From Serratia fonticola (lineage in GTDB: Bacteria; Pseudomonadota; Gammaproteobacteria; Enterobacterales; Enterobacteriaceae), in assembly GCF_001006005.1 (NCBI RefSeq), contig NZ_CP011254.1:1984001-2048000 (forward strand): a DNA stretch of 64,000 bases, read 5' to 3'. The notes below the pieces were generated by a model. It saw only the letters and a program-made list of their open reading frames with translations. It searched no databases and was not told the origin of the DNA. Shown one piece after another: positions 1 through 7,672 of the stretch (positions within the stretch are counted from its first letter, which is position 1; each line of letters begins with the position of its first letter). The position numbers and the translations under genes were made by a program.

Positions 1-27
1 GGTGCGTTACCGAGCTTTCAGATCTAC

Positions 28-56
28 TCGATCGGTCCCCTCTCCCTGTGGGAGAG
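28..56. repeat. Left half of intergenic palindromic repeat, split by IS110
   Basis: A GATCGGTCCCCTCTCCCTGTGGGAGAG-type sequence. It matches the left part of intact copies elsewhere (for example 44496-44540). The expected right arm (GGTTAGGGTGAGGGG) is not adjacent but resumes at 1259. The repeat is therefore interrupted by the IS110-family element. Confidence 0.8.
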
Positions 57-71
57 ATACCGTCTTGTCGG

Positions 72-1031
72 CTATCCGGCAAGCGGTATTTCCGCATTAA
101 ATGTCTTTCCTGATTTCACCACACCATAGGCCAGTTGCAGCAGTTTTCGCATCGCCGCACACACTCTCTCTTTGCCCGATTTCCCACGCAACTTCAGCCT
201 TTCTGTTAAGTCTTTAACCACAACATTGTATTGGCTTGCCACCACCGCGGGCATGTATAACGCGCTTCGTAGCTCACCGTGTCCCACTTTCGATAACCGG
301 CTTTTCCCTTTAAACATCCCCGACTCACATCGCTGTGGATTCAGTCCTGCGTACGCTACCAGGGCCTTGCTGCTGGTGAACCGACGCAGGTTTCCTGCGA
401 AGGCCAGCAGGCTGGAGCTCAGCATCTCTCCCACTCCAGGGATACTTTTTAGCAACTCGCTGTCCCGTTTCAGGTCAGGGTTATCATCGATGTGCTGACT
501 GATTTTCTTCTTCGTTTCTCGTATCAGTTCATCCAACGTGGCGATGTGCTCATTGAGTGAAGGGACGATGACTGCTTCGGCCACCTCCAGGCGATTTTCT
601 TCCATCTGACGCATCTCTTCCAGGTTCTTAAGATGCCTGACCAACGCGGTCAACTGGCGTTCGCTCAACGGGGCTGGGAACCACGGGTCAGGCTGATGCA
701 GTGCGCAGTAGCGGGCTATCATCGCTGCATCGCTTTTGTCCGTTTTGTTCCGGGCCAGTTCTGTATTGCCGAAGGAATGGATACACGCCGGGTTCATCAG
801 ACTGACGTGGTAGTTGTTGTCTGCCAGATAAGTGGCCAGTTCCGTACTGTAGCTCCCGGTGGCTTCCATACAGACATGACAGTCGCCAAAGCGGCTCAAC
901 CAGGCTGCGAACTCGCGGCATCCAGAAGGGGTATTGGCAAACTTTTTGGTTTTATACTTCTGATTGTCCAGCAGTACGGCGACATCAAATTTGTGTTTGG
1001 CGATATCAACGCCGACAGGGGTTCTACGCAT
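72..1031 (-). CDS. IS110-family transposase/recombinase (DEDD type)
   Basis: The 319-residue protein has the two-part IS110 architecture. The N-terminal RuvC-like DEDD domain starts VGVDIAKHKFDVAVL, with likely acidic residues Asp9, Glu56 (CMEATGSY), Asp98 and Asp101 (NKTDKSDAAM). A coiled-coil stretch covers about 130-185. The C-terminal Transposase_20 domain contains the helix-hairpin-helix SIPGVGEMLSSSL and an AGLNPxxxxSG...SKxGxxxLR motif, with Ser237 the likely nucleophile. Members of this family recombine donor and target DNA under guidance of an RNA from the element's own non-coding end. The gene is full length and uncorrupted, so the element may be active. The 5' side carries a candidate bridge RNA (1076-1250). 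Confidence 0.93.
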   Translation of the reverse strand: MRRTPVGVDIAKHKFDVAVLLDNQKYKTKKFANTPSGCREFAAWLSRFGDCHVCMEATGSYSTELATYLADNNYHVSLMNPACIHSFGNTELARNKTDKSDAAMIARYCALHQPDPWFPAPLSERQLTALVRHLKNLEEMRQMEENRLEVAEAVIVPSLNEHIATLDELIRETKKKISQHIDDNPDLKRDSELLKSIPGVGEMLSSSLLAFAGNLRRFTSSKALVAYAGLNPQRCESGMFKGKSRLSKVGHGELRSALYMPAVVASQYNVVVKDLTERLKLRGKSGKERVCAAMRKLLQLAYGVVKSGKTFNAEIPLAG

Positions 1032-1075
1032 TATGGCACTCCATAACCATGTCTGAAATTTATCGCCGGACCATC

Positions 1076-1250
1076 CTTATATGTGGGTGCTCATAGGCAC
1101 AGGATACCGTTCGGTCTAGAAGGCGACAGGGAAATAGACAGCCGGGGCACAATCTCTCCCACGGGCTCATAGGCACTAGGGTTAGGGGGAGCTCACCGGC
1201 TATCTCCCGATGATCAGTCGGGGATCTTCTCCGCTAAGGCGGAGAAGATC
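1076..1250 (-). ncRNA. Candidate IS110 bridge RNA (left-end non-coding region)
   Basis: Read 5'->3' on the minus strand. First comes a perfect 12-bp hairpin (1250-1223, loop of 4). Next is a target-binding loop with CCCTAACCCT (1187-1178) and GTGGGAGAG (1162-1154). Then comes a donor-binding loop with ACGGTATCCT (1110-1101) and ATAAG (1080-1076). Both loops share GTGCCTATGAGC (1176-1165 and 1100-1089). The first guide equals the left target flank on the transposase strand. The second is the exact complement of the right target flank. Both include the CT core. The donor guide ACGGTAT equals the element's right end, and ATAAG complements its left end. The order hairpin, target loop, donor loop is as described for the IS621 bridge RNA. 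The transcript ends are not known. Confidence 0.78.
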
Positions 1251-1258
1251 AAGACATA

Positions 1259-1275
1259 AGGGTTAGGGTGAGGGG
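1259..1275. repeat. Right half of intergenic palindromic repeat, split by IS110
   Basis: AGGGTTAGGGTGAGGGG continues the repeat whose left half ends at 56. A partial look-alike at 1178-1191 belongs to the element's bridge RNA rather than to the target. Confidence 0.75.
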
Positions 1276-1281
1276 ACGGTA

Positions 1282-1755
1282 TTACGGCTTCTGCTTGCTG
1301 GCCTGAATGCTGCGCACCAGGTCATCGATACAGCGCTCAACAACCATATCCACCGCTTCGCTGCGGGTCGTTTCCGTCACTCTGGATAAGCGATCGATTT
1401 TGCGTAGCACCGACATTTTCAATGACAGCGACACGGCTTTCTTCTTCTCTTTATCCAGATAGACCCGGCTGACGGTTTCGCTGGTCTTCAGCTCCGAGTT
1501 AGCCGCCAGCGCATCTTGCATACGGCGAAACGTCTTCTTGTCTAAATGCCCAGATGCAGTCAACTGATAGGAGTGAGTGGCCTTGCGGTATTTGATCTCC
1601 GCCTCGTAGGATTCCCTCAATTCCTTAAGCACGCGTGTCAGGGTTGGCCCCGAGCAGTCTAACTCAGTGATGATCTTGTCTGCGGATACGGGTTTACCCG
1701 CACTGAGTAAAATGGCCAGCTTATAGATCCGTGCCTGTCGCGTATTGAGTTGCAT
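1282..1755 (-). CDS. terW: TerW, transcriptional regulator of the tellurite-resistance locus
   Basis: The 157-residue protein has an N-terminal winged helix (MQLNTRQARIYKLAILLSAG, then PTLTRVLKELRE as recognition helix). Its basic C-terminal part resembles a ribbon-helix-helix (about 105-150, KKAVSLSLKMSVLRKIDRLS followed by TRSEAVDMVVER). I recognise this as TerW, found beside terZABCDEF in Serratia, E. coli O157 and Klebsiella plasmids and described as a DNA-binding regulator of the ter genes. It is the last gene of the leftward operon, starting two bases after the stop of the CitE-like gene. It probably acts on the divergent promoter region at 6760-7084; that target is inferred. Confidence 0.85.
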   Translation of the reverse strand: MQLNTRQARIYKLAILLSAGKPVSADKIITELDCSGPTLTRVLKELRESYEAEIKYRKATHSYQLTASGHLDKKTFRRMQDALAANSELKTSETVSRVYLDKEKKKAVSLSLKMSVLRKIDRLSRVTETTRSEAVDMVVERCIDDLVRSIQASKQKP

Positions 1756-1757
1756 GA

Positions 1758-2714
1758 TTAATGACTGCCTGCGTTGATGCTAAACCGGTGGCTTTCCTGA
1801 GATGACTCGTTGGCAATTCCATATACCTGAGCGCGCGCCAGGATTTCTGACGCCCAGCGGCGATGGGTTGCGGGCTCGCACATGGTTCCCTGCGATTTAA
1901 ACACCGCCTGTGAGGAGTTAAGGATCCTCAGCGCATCGGTATGATCGTTGGCCTGCACCATCAACGCCTTTTCGATCTTGCCGATCTGATTCGGATGGAT
2001 CGCCGTCTTGCCGACCAGGCCATGGGCGATATCGAGCGCCAATTCCTTATCCATAATCTGATGATCGTCAATATGCTCGCAAACCGGTGCCGTCAGGGCG
2101 AAATCACGCGGGGAAAACACGGCGACCAGCATTTTGATCACATAGCCCATCGGGCCGTCATACAGCGTCAGGTTGCGCGGCCTTCTGAGTGCCACCACGT
2201 TCATCAGATCGTTGCCACCGATACGCAGGGCGATGATGCGCCGATAGCACGGATGGTGATGCAGGGTGTTGGCTAACTCACGCATTTGCACCACATCAAA
2301 CACTTCTTCTGTCTCGAGCGTGGGCATCATACACAGGTGCGAGTCCTGCATCATGTTCCACCAGTAAGGCAGCGAAGCCAGTGTGAATTTGGGCAGCACA
2401 AAGCCGTCCACCGCGCTGAAATCCATGCTCGCCAGCAGTTGTTTACCCATTTCTTTATGGCGAGGCCGTACGAACACCAGCGGCCAGTGGTCATTGCCCT
2501 CCGCGGCCTTGGCCTGGGCCAACGTCTGGGTGAGTTCGCGCAGGTTGTCCAGCGCCTGGGGAATATCTTCGTCGCTGACCGCGTCTTCCAGGCAGACGAT
2601 CAGCGAGCGTAAACCGGCGATCTTGTTATTGAGGATCGTATCGGCGATATCGGTTCTGGTGGCGGGCATATAGAGTGAAGCACCCAGCCGCCAAGGGGAA
2701 AGTCGTTGGTTCAT
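1758..2714 (-). CDS. HpcH/HpaI aldolase / CitE-like lyase of the Ter biosynthetic operon
   Basis: The 318-residue protein has the CitE TIM-barrel signature: LGASLYMPATR near the start, IVCLEDAVSDED (catalytic Glu and Asp, about 40-51), LVFVRPRHK, TLETEEVF and ALRIGGNDLM, then KTAIHPNQI near 240. Relatives cleave or form C-C bonds on acyl-CoA or keto acids with a divalent metal. In ter loci this gene belongs to a conserved set thought to make a nucleoside-like metabolite (comparative genomics of Ter-linked systems). The actual substrate is unknown. Its ATG overlaps the upstream stop as TAATG, which implies translational coupling. Confidence 0.85.
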   Translation of the reverse strand: MNQRLSPWRLGASLYMPATRTDIADTILNNKIAGLRSLIVCLEDAVSDEDIPQALDNLRELTQTLAQAKAAEGNDHWPLVFVRPRHKEMGKQLLASMDFSAVDGFVLPKFTLASLPYWWNMMQDSHLCMMPTLETEEVFDVVQMRELANTLHHHPCYRRIIALRIGGNDLMNVVALRRPRNLTLYDGPMGYVIKMLVAVFSPRDFALTAPVCEHIDDHQIMDKELALDIAHGLVGKTAIHPNQIGKIEKALMVQANDHTDALRILNSSQAVFKSQGTMCEPATHRRWASEILARAQVYGIANESSQESHRFSINAGSH

Positions 2715-3793
2715 TAGAGCACCTTCTTGATAATGGTTACCGCACGGTACTGCCCGATCTCATCACCGACTTCGGTAATGGTCAGCCCCTTTTCACGTGC
2801 CAGATAGACCAGCAGCGCGACGTCGGGATCGTCTACCGCACGGACCAAGACGTGATCCGGTACTCTGCGTAGCACAGCGCGCGTAGCCTCTGCGATCCCT
2901 GGTTTAATTCGGTTAATGCTGGCAACCTGATATTTTTCGGCGAGGTGGTTAACCACCTGCTCACTTTGTTGTTTCAGGTAAGCCTTTCTCTCTGCATCCT
3001 GTGTGCAGGGCTCAAGCGCCGCTGTGTCTAGCGTAGCGCGATACTGTGCCACGGTATCCACCAGCAGACGGCTGCATTCAAACTGGGCGAGATGATCGCA
3101 TTGTACACAGCCGTGCAGGCCTTCATTTGACCAGATGGAGCGTGAGATCATGCCGGAAACCGGCGCGCCCATAATGCCAAACGGGATCAGCCAGTCGTCG
3201 TCGCTGGCTGCCAGCCACGAACACCCACAGGGATCGGCAAGCACTACCAGGCGGGGCTGGGCAGGATAGCCAGGCCGGTTGTTGAGGGAGCGGATCAGTT
3301 CGCCGGTAATGGCTCCCTTGCCCGTCCAGCCATCGACAAAGACTATCCCTTCGGTACCGTGGCGCGCCTCGATCCAGTCGAGTGCCACCGAGTCGATGCC
3401 CCGGTCGCGGATGATACTGATGCCGTAGTGATACGACTCTTTACCCATGGCTCGCAGCGTTTGCTGGAGCATCACCCCTAGAGGAACACCGGCACGCACC
3501 AGGCTGGCCAGAACTATCGGCGTATCGCCGAACCGTTCAATCAGCGCAAGGGCCAGCATCGAGACTTCTTTTGCCAGGCGTCCTGCTCCCTGATCGAGTG
3601 CGCGGGCAAACAGGTCGAGGTGTGAAGGGGTCGGCTCCGGTTCCTGGCTCAACATCTCCGAGTAGTGACGGGCACCGGACTGGATCAGCTGTTCTTTCTG
3701 ATCGACCGGCGTCATTTCCATTTCTACCGGTTGCAGCAGAAAGTGAACGTCCTCGGGCAGGTATGAGCCGGAAAAGGGCACAAAATCAGACAT
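2714..3793 (-). CDS. StiP/PRTase_1-PELOTA protein of the Ter biosynthetic operon
   Basis: About 359 residues from ATG 3793, one base after the preceding HAD gene. An upstream in-frame extension to 3859 would run into that gene and is unlikely. The N-terminal PRTase_1 (also called StiP) region begins FVPFSGSYLPEDVHFLL. It contains YSEMLSQE, ALIERFGDTPIVLASLVRAG and GIVFVDGWTGKGAITGEL, the last resembling a phosphate-binding loop. A Cys-rich part (DPCGCSW, GCVQCDHL) follows. The C-terminal 90 residues (RIKPGIAEATRAVLRR to the end) fit the PELOTA-type RNA-binding domain. This fusion is a hallmark of ter biosynthetic operons. Its biochemical activity is not established; both phosphoribosyltransferase and cysteine-protease labels are used in databases. 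Confidence 0.82.
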   Translation of the reverse strand: MSDFVPFSGSYLPEDVHFLLQPVEMEMTPVDQKEQLIQSGARHYSEMLSQEPEPTPSHLDLFARALDQGAGRLAKEVSMLALALIERFGDTPIVLASLVRAGVPLGVMLQQTLRAMGKESYHYGISIIRDRGIDSVALDWIEARHGTEGIVFVDGWTGKGAITGELIRSLNNRPGYPAQPRLVVLADPCGCSWLAASDDDWLIPFGIMGAPVSGMISRSIWSNEGLHGCVQCDHLAQFECSRLLVDTVAQYRATLDTAALEPCTQDAERKAYLKQQSEQVVNHLAEKYQVASINRIKPGIAEATRAVLRRVPDHVLVRAVDDPDVALLVYLAREKGLTITEVGDEIGQYRAVTIIKKVL

Positions 3794-3794
3794 A

Positions 3795-4568
3795 TTACTG
3801 CTCTCCGAAAATATGGCGGGAGATCGCTTCGGCGAACTGGCTCTGGCGCGGCAGGCCAAACCAGGTGCAAAGCTTCATAAAACGATGATCGCTGAGGCTG
3901 TCGCCCAACCCGATAACCGGGAACACGCCGCGCTCAAGGCGCAGTTTTTCCAGCAGGAAGGTCACGGCCAGCCCCTTCTCTACCACGGTCGGCAACCAGG
4001 CAACGTTGTTGCTGTTACGGTGGACGTAATAGCCTTCAGTGGGGAATAGCTGCTCAATCTCATCGGCGATGGCGTAAAGCTCGTCCAGGCGGGTGCTATC
4101 GCGGTGTTTCATCACCAGATAGACCGGCGTGTCGCCGTATTCATAGTTGATACGCGCCCAGCCATTGATGTTGCGTTCGGCCATCAGCTCGGTGATCTTG
4201 CGTTGCATCGCCAGCAGGTTAGCAGCATAAGGTTGCAGTTTTTCCAGCATCAACGCTTGCCATGCCGCGTCCGCTTGTCCTTGTGGGTTGAGGATCACCG
4301 CACCGTGCGTGGTAACCGCCCATGACTTGAACGGGATACTCACCCGGGCAATCTCTTCGGTGCCACGTGCGGTTACCGGGATTAGCTCCGCATGCTCCAG
4401 CATCCAGTCCACCAGCATCGACTGCTCTTCGGTCATAAAGCTGCGTGGCTCAAGGCTACGATCCAAGGCGCCGGTGCGATACGGGGCCAGGTCGAGTTCA
4501 TCGACCATCTTGCGGCGTGTCTGGAACAGGGTGTCGTCCAGATCGGAGAAAATGACCGGCTTATTCAT
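3795..4568 (-). CDS. HAD-superfamily (type IIB-like) phosphatase of the Ter operon
   Basis: The 257-residue protein opens with HAD motif I (VIFSDLDDTLFQ, nucleophile Asp9 and acid/base Asp11). Motif II Thr is in LIPVTARGTEE. Motif IV is GLGDSLSDHRFM near residue 220. The insert between motifs II and III resembles the Cof/sucrose-phosphatase cap. It probably removes a phosphate from the intermediate made by the neighbouring phosphoribosyltransferase-like and ATP-grasp enzymes; the substrate is inferred. It overlaps the upstream gene by 8 bases, consistent with an operon. Confidence 0.85.
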   Translation of the reverse strand: MNKPVIFSDLDDTLFQTRRKMVDELDLAPYRTGALDRSLEPRSFMTEEQSMLVDWMLEHAELIPVTARGTEEIARVSIPFKSWAVTTHGAVILNPQGQADAAWQALMLEKLQPYAANLLAMQRKITELMAERNINGWARINYEYGDTPVYLVMKHRDSTRLDELYAIADEIEQLFPTEGYYVHRNSNNVAWLPTVVEKGLAVTFLLEKLRLERGVFPVIGLGDSLSDHRFMKLCTWFGLPRQSQFAEAISRHIFGEQ

Positions 4569-5691
4569 AGCTTACGACCTCAACGCTAGGGGCGACCTGT
4601 TTTAACGCCTCAATTAACGCGGGATCAACGCTTGCCGCGGGGGTTTCGATGCACAACAGGATCCGGTCAAACTGCTGGTGGGCCACGTTGTAGACAAAGT
4701 TGGGGATGCCCAGCCCATAGTTATCGCCAAAGGCGATGGCGGACTGGATAGCGAATCCGGTGGCAATCGGCGAACGGGTGGTGGAGCTGAATTTAACCTC
4801 GGCCCCCTGTTTTTCCAGGCGTTCAGCCAGCAGGAAGGGCTCCCAGACAAACTCGCTGCTGCCCAGCACCAGCAATTTCTCCCCTGGATGCGTCTGAATA
4901 TCGCGCCCCAGATCCGCACTTGGCGATGAGATGCCCAAACGGCCCCAGCTTTGTTTACCGGTGATCGGCACGCTGCCGGTAGCGGTAACGTTGACGGCTG
5001 GCATCACCGGCACCGGAGCATCGGGATTTTTTTCCCAGTGCCAGTCACCCTGAACCAGTGACACATACTGGATAGGGATTGGGCTGCGTTGGGCGAGGGC
5101 GTCGCCGCTCCAGTCGGTCAGCGTAACGGTGATGGCGCGGGCAATGTTGTGTAACCCGGCATCCTGCTGTAAAGCCTGGAGCAGGTTGATGAAGGTGTTG
5201 CCGGTGGTGGCCTCATCGTCGATCAGCACGACGGTTTTAGCTTCCAGTACGCGTCGGCGCAGCTCGGCATCCTGGGGCAGATAAAGCAGATGGTCCGTGG
5301 CGTGGCTGTGGTTTTCTTTGAATTCGCACAGCAGCTCGCCCCCTTCTACCGGGTGACGGGTGGAGGTGAGGTATACCGGGTCGCTAACGCTGCCCCGGAC
5401 TTCGTCAAACACGCCAGCACCGAAGCCGACGGCGGTTTCCGCCATGCCGATAAACAGCACCGGGCCTTGATCACAGGCCGGGAACAGCGCGGCCAATTGC
5501 TGATAGACGGCGCGCATGACGCTCGGCTTCACCGGAATATGGCGGCCCAGCACCTTGCTGACGAACAGAAACGCGCGTTTCGGGTTGCGCCTTTCGGCTA
5601 CGTCAAACAGATCATCCAGCGCGATCGTGCCGCCCGTTGGGGTTACTTTCAGCGTGCCGCAGGACAGCGTGCGGGAATAGGTATTTAGCAT
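4561..5691 (-). CDS. Phosphoribosyltransferase (PRTase_2) with TRSP domain, Ter operon
   Basis: The 376-residue protein carries a type I phosphoribosyltransferase PRPP loop, VVLIDDEATTGNTF (about 154-167), after GMAETAVGFGAGV. That order is typical of the PRTase_2 family found with ter genes. The C-terminal third (LGRDIQTHPGEKLLVLGSSEFVW onward, about 260-376) matches the TRSP domain that accompanies it. The likely reaction is transfer between a base-like substrate and PRPP; the base is unknown. The stop lies 3 bases upstream of the ATP-grasp stop-start junction (5692-5694), so the cluster is tightly packed. Confidence 0.83.
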   Translation of the reverse strand: MLNTYSRTLSCGTLKVTPTGGTIALDDLFDVAERRNPKRAFLFVSKVLGRHIPVKPSVMRAVYQQLAALFPACDQGPVLFIGMAETAVGFGAGVFDEVRGSVSDPVYLTSTRHPVEGGELLCEFKENHSHATDHLLYLPQDAELRRRVLEAKTVVLIDDEATTGNTFINLLQALQQDAGLHNIARAITVTLTDWSGDALAQRSPIPIQYVSLVQGDWHWEKNPDAPVPVMPAVNVTATGSVPITGKQSWGRLGISSPSADLGRDIQTHPGEKLLVLGSSEFVWEPFLLAERLEKQGAEVKFSSTTRSPIATGFAIQSAIAFGDNYGLGIPNFVYNVAHQQFDRILLCIETPAASVDPALIEALKQVAPSVEVVSYE

Positions 5692-5694
5692 GGG

Positions 5695-6759
5695 TTAGTC
5701 CTTCACCAGCAGGTTGTCGAGCTCGGGGTGATATCTGACGACATCGGTAATAGAACGGACGATCGCTGGGGAGAATGCAGATTTAGCCTCATCAATCACT
5801 TCCTGCTGGCTCATTACGCCAAGCTTATACAGGGCAAACAGGCCCGGCAGATTGACGCCGCTGAAACGGGTATAGCCGATACCGCCAGACGGGCGCAGGT
5901 TGATTTCCAGCAGCACCGGACGCCCGCTGGTGTCGTTGCGGGTTTGCACGTTGACCAGGCCATCGGCCTGCATCGCGGTGGCACAGGCAATAGCCAGTTC
6001 AAACGCCTCGCCGTGGTTTTCCAGATATTGCAGCGCCCCTTCTTTTTTACGTGCGACGGCAGCCAGCACGGTGCCCCGATCAACCAACATGTCGACGGAG
6101 TATTCAGGGCCAGGCAGGTAAGGCATCAGCACCAGTGGTTCAAACTCGCCAGCGTCCGCCAAAGCACTGAGGTAGCGCTGTGGATTCACTTTGCGGTTTT
6201 CCGGATGGGTAAAGGCGGCCATCGGGCCCACGCTTTCATCAAAACGCCAAAATCCCATGCCATAAATACCCTTCACCGGTTTGACGCACAGCTGCGCGCC
6301 AGAGAAAGGGGAACGGCTAATCAGATCGCGCAGCTCGGCCACCGACTCAATGCGCAGAGAGGGGACGACCGGCAACCCATGCCGCTCCATGGCCTGGGCA
6401 AATGCCACTTTGTCGTCGGCCAGCTCAAACATGGCCTGGCTGGTGGCACCGGTGGTCAGTGTGACACCGGCAGCCTCGATCTGTTGGCGATGAGCTTCGA
6501 ACCACTGCGTGTTACGGCCCGTATGGATGGCATTGATGCCGCACTTTTCCACCGTAGACAGAATAAAGGGTAGCCGCTGTTCGTCCTCTTTCGGTTCGAA
6601 CAAGGCGACGTCTGCCTGGGAGAGGATCTCGTTACGTTCATTACGGTGTGAGGCAACCACCGTCACGGCAGTTTGCTTGGCTTTCACCAATGAAACGATG
6701 CCCTGAATAATATCCCGCTGGGAAGATAAACCTTCCATAAGCCACATTTTGAGTGTCAT
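5695..6759 (-). CDS. ATP-grasp ligase, first gene of the Ter biosynthetic operon
   Basis: About 354 residues from ATG 6759 (MTLKMWLMEGL). ATG 6747 is an alternative, and an upstream GTG at 6819 has no family support. The ATP-grasp fold is visible as QLCVKPVKGIYGMGFWRF (nucleotide-binding Lys and Gly-rich loop), LVLMPYLPGPEYSVDML, and the metal-binding end RPVLLEINLRPSGGIGYTRFSG. Such enzymes form amide or similar bonds through acyl-phosphate intermediates. The gene leads a six-gene leftward operon ending in terW and faces terZ across about 325 bp, so both operons are probably co-regulated. Confidence 0.83.
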   Translation of the reverse strand: MTLKMWLMEGLSSQRDIIQGIVSLVKAKQTAVTVVASHRNERNEILSQADVALFEPKEDEQRLPFILSTVEKCGINAIHTGRNTQWFEAHRQQIEAAGVTLTTGATSQAMFELADDKVAFAQAMERHGLPVVPSLRIESVAELRDLISRSPFSGAQLCVKPVKGIYGMGFWRFDESVGPMAAFTHPENRKVNPQRYLSALADAGEFEPLVLMPYLPGPEYSVDMLVDRGTVLAAVARKKEGALQYLENHGEAFELAIACATAMQADGLVNVQTRNDTSGRPVLLEINLRPSGGIGYTRFSGVNLPGLFALYKLGVMSQQEVIDEAKSAFSPAIVRSITDVVRYHPELDNLLVKD

Positions 6760-6989
6760 TTTTTGATTTTTACCGTTCAAGGCTTGATGGTTAAAAGGAT
6801 CGCTGTGGGTTGAGGCCACCCGATGGCGATGTCAATCATAACATGATGTCAGTCTAGAAGTGAAAAGATACGTTGAAAAGTGGCGTAAAATGAATTTTGT
6901 AGCCAAAAAGTTACCCTGTGTGATAAAAAATAAATTCATTAAAAATATAGGCTTAACTAAAGTAAGCTCGATGATCAGCAAAAATGGGG

Positions 6990-7017
6990 TTGTGCGTGAA
7001 CACCATCATGATATGAT
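6990..7017 (+). promoter_or_regulatory. Candidate sigma70 promoter of terZABCDEF
   Basis: TTGTGC (6990-6995) and TATGAT (7012-7017) are separated by 16 bases. Transcription would start near 7024, leaving a leader of about 60 nt before terZ ATG 7085. Surrounding DNA is AT-rich. No matching promoter for the divergent operon is equally clear. Confidence 0.4.
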
Positions 7018-7084
7018 TTTCTACTCATGGAATTTGGTGTAAAAAAATCACTGTTTTCAATACCAACTTGAAGGAACTTAAACC

Positions 7085-7672
7085 ATGGTGTCATTAACCA
7101 AGAACCAGACCGTTTCGCTCAGCAAGCAGTCATCTGCCATCAACCAGCTGCACTTCGGCCTGGGGTGGGATCCGATCAAGAAGAAAGGCGGTCTGCTGAG
7201 CAAAATGTTCGGCGGCGGCAGTGATGCCATCGATCTCGATGCTGGCTGCGTATTGTTGGACAAAGATGGCAATACCCTCGACACCATCTGGTTCCGCCAG
7301 CTTAAGTCTCGCTGCGGCGCAGTGGTGCACAGCGGCGACAACCTGACCGGTGAAGGCGATGGCGATGACGAAGTCATCCTGGTCGAGCTGGCAAAACTGC
7401 CTGCTCAGGTGGAATACCTGGCCTTTACCGTCAACAGCTTCCGTGGGCAGTCGTTCAACGATGTGGAAAACGCGTTTTGCCGCGTGGTCGATCAGGCCAA
7501 AAAGGAACTGGCGCGTTATGAGCTGAAAGAGCAGGGCGCGCATACCGGCATCGTGATTGCTTCACTTCGTCGTAACAATGGCCAATGGGATTTTACCGCG
7601 CATGGCAAAGCCTGCAGCGGCAGAACCATTGATGACATGCATGCAGACATCGTCGCTACCGTGGTGCGCTAA
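7085..7672 (+). CDS. terZ: TerZ, TerD-family stress protein
   Basis: The 195-residue protein has the TerD fold: repeated SLTK/SLSK start, LHFGLGWDP, DLDAGCVLLDKDGN (calcium-site acidic cluster), and the signature [17 protein letters not shown] near 85-101. An insertion of Gly-rich residues after GWDPIKKKGG distinguishes TerZ from TerD and TerE. TerD-family proteins bind Ca2+ and are cytosolic or membrane-associated in tellurite, phage and colicin resistance. It is the first gene of terZABCDEF. Its stop overlaps terA as TAATG. A ribosome site (GAAGGAAC) lies just upstream of ATG 7085. Confidence 0.93.
   Translation: MVSLTKNQTVSLSKQSSAINQLHFGLGWDPIKKKGGLLSKMFGGGSDAIDLDAGCVLLDKDGNTLDTIWFRQLKSRCGAVVHSGDNLTGEGDGDDEVILVELAKLPAQVEYLAFTVNSFRGQSFNDVENAFCRVVDQAKKELARYELKEQGAHTGIVIASLRRNNGQWDFTAHGKACSGRTIDDMHADIVATVVR

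Larger units (their letters stand above)
57..1258 (-). mobile_element. IS110-family insertion sequence (IS621-like organisation)
   Basis: The element is about 1.2 kb and is bounded by halves of one intergenic palindromic repeat. The dinucleotide AG (CT on the transposase strand) is present at both edges, 55-56 and 1259-1260. There are no terminal inverted repeats, as is usual for IS110. Read on the transposase strand, the left end upstream of the gene is long (about 227 bp) and the right end after the stop is short (about 15 bp). This is the IS110-subgroup arrangement, in which the left end encodes the bridge RNA. Boundaries come from rejoining the repeat: GTGGGAGAG followed by GGTTAGGGTG. 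Confidence 0.82.

Noticed and set aside
1176..1191. Possible right boundary of the IS110 element at the first AGGGTTAGGG (1178)
   Set aside because: Ending there leaves the following 12-bp hairpin outside and gives a flank that departs from the repeat after GGGTTAGGG. The copy at 1259 continues correctly as GTGAGGGG. The 1178 copy is better explained as the target guide.
5728..6573. Long plus-strand frame opposite the ATP-grasp gene
   Set aside because: It is a shadow of the minus-strand gene: His/Gln/Arg-rich without domain similarity. The same holds for long opposite-strand frames over bglF, bglB and dppA.
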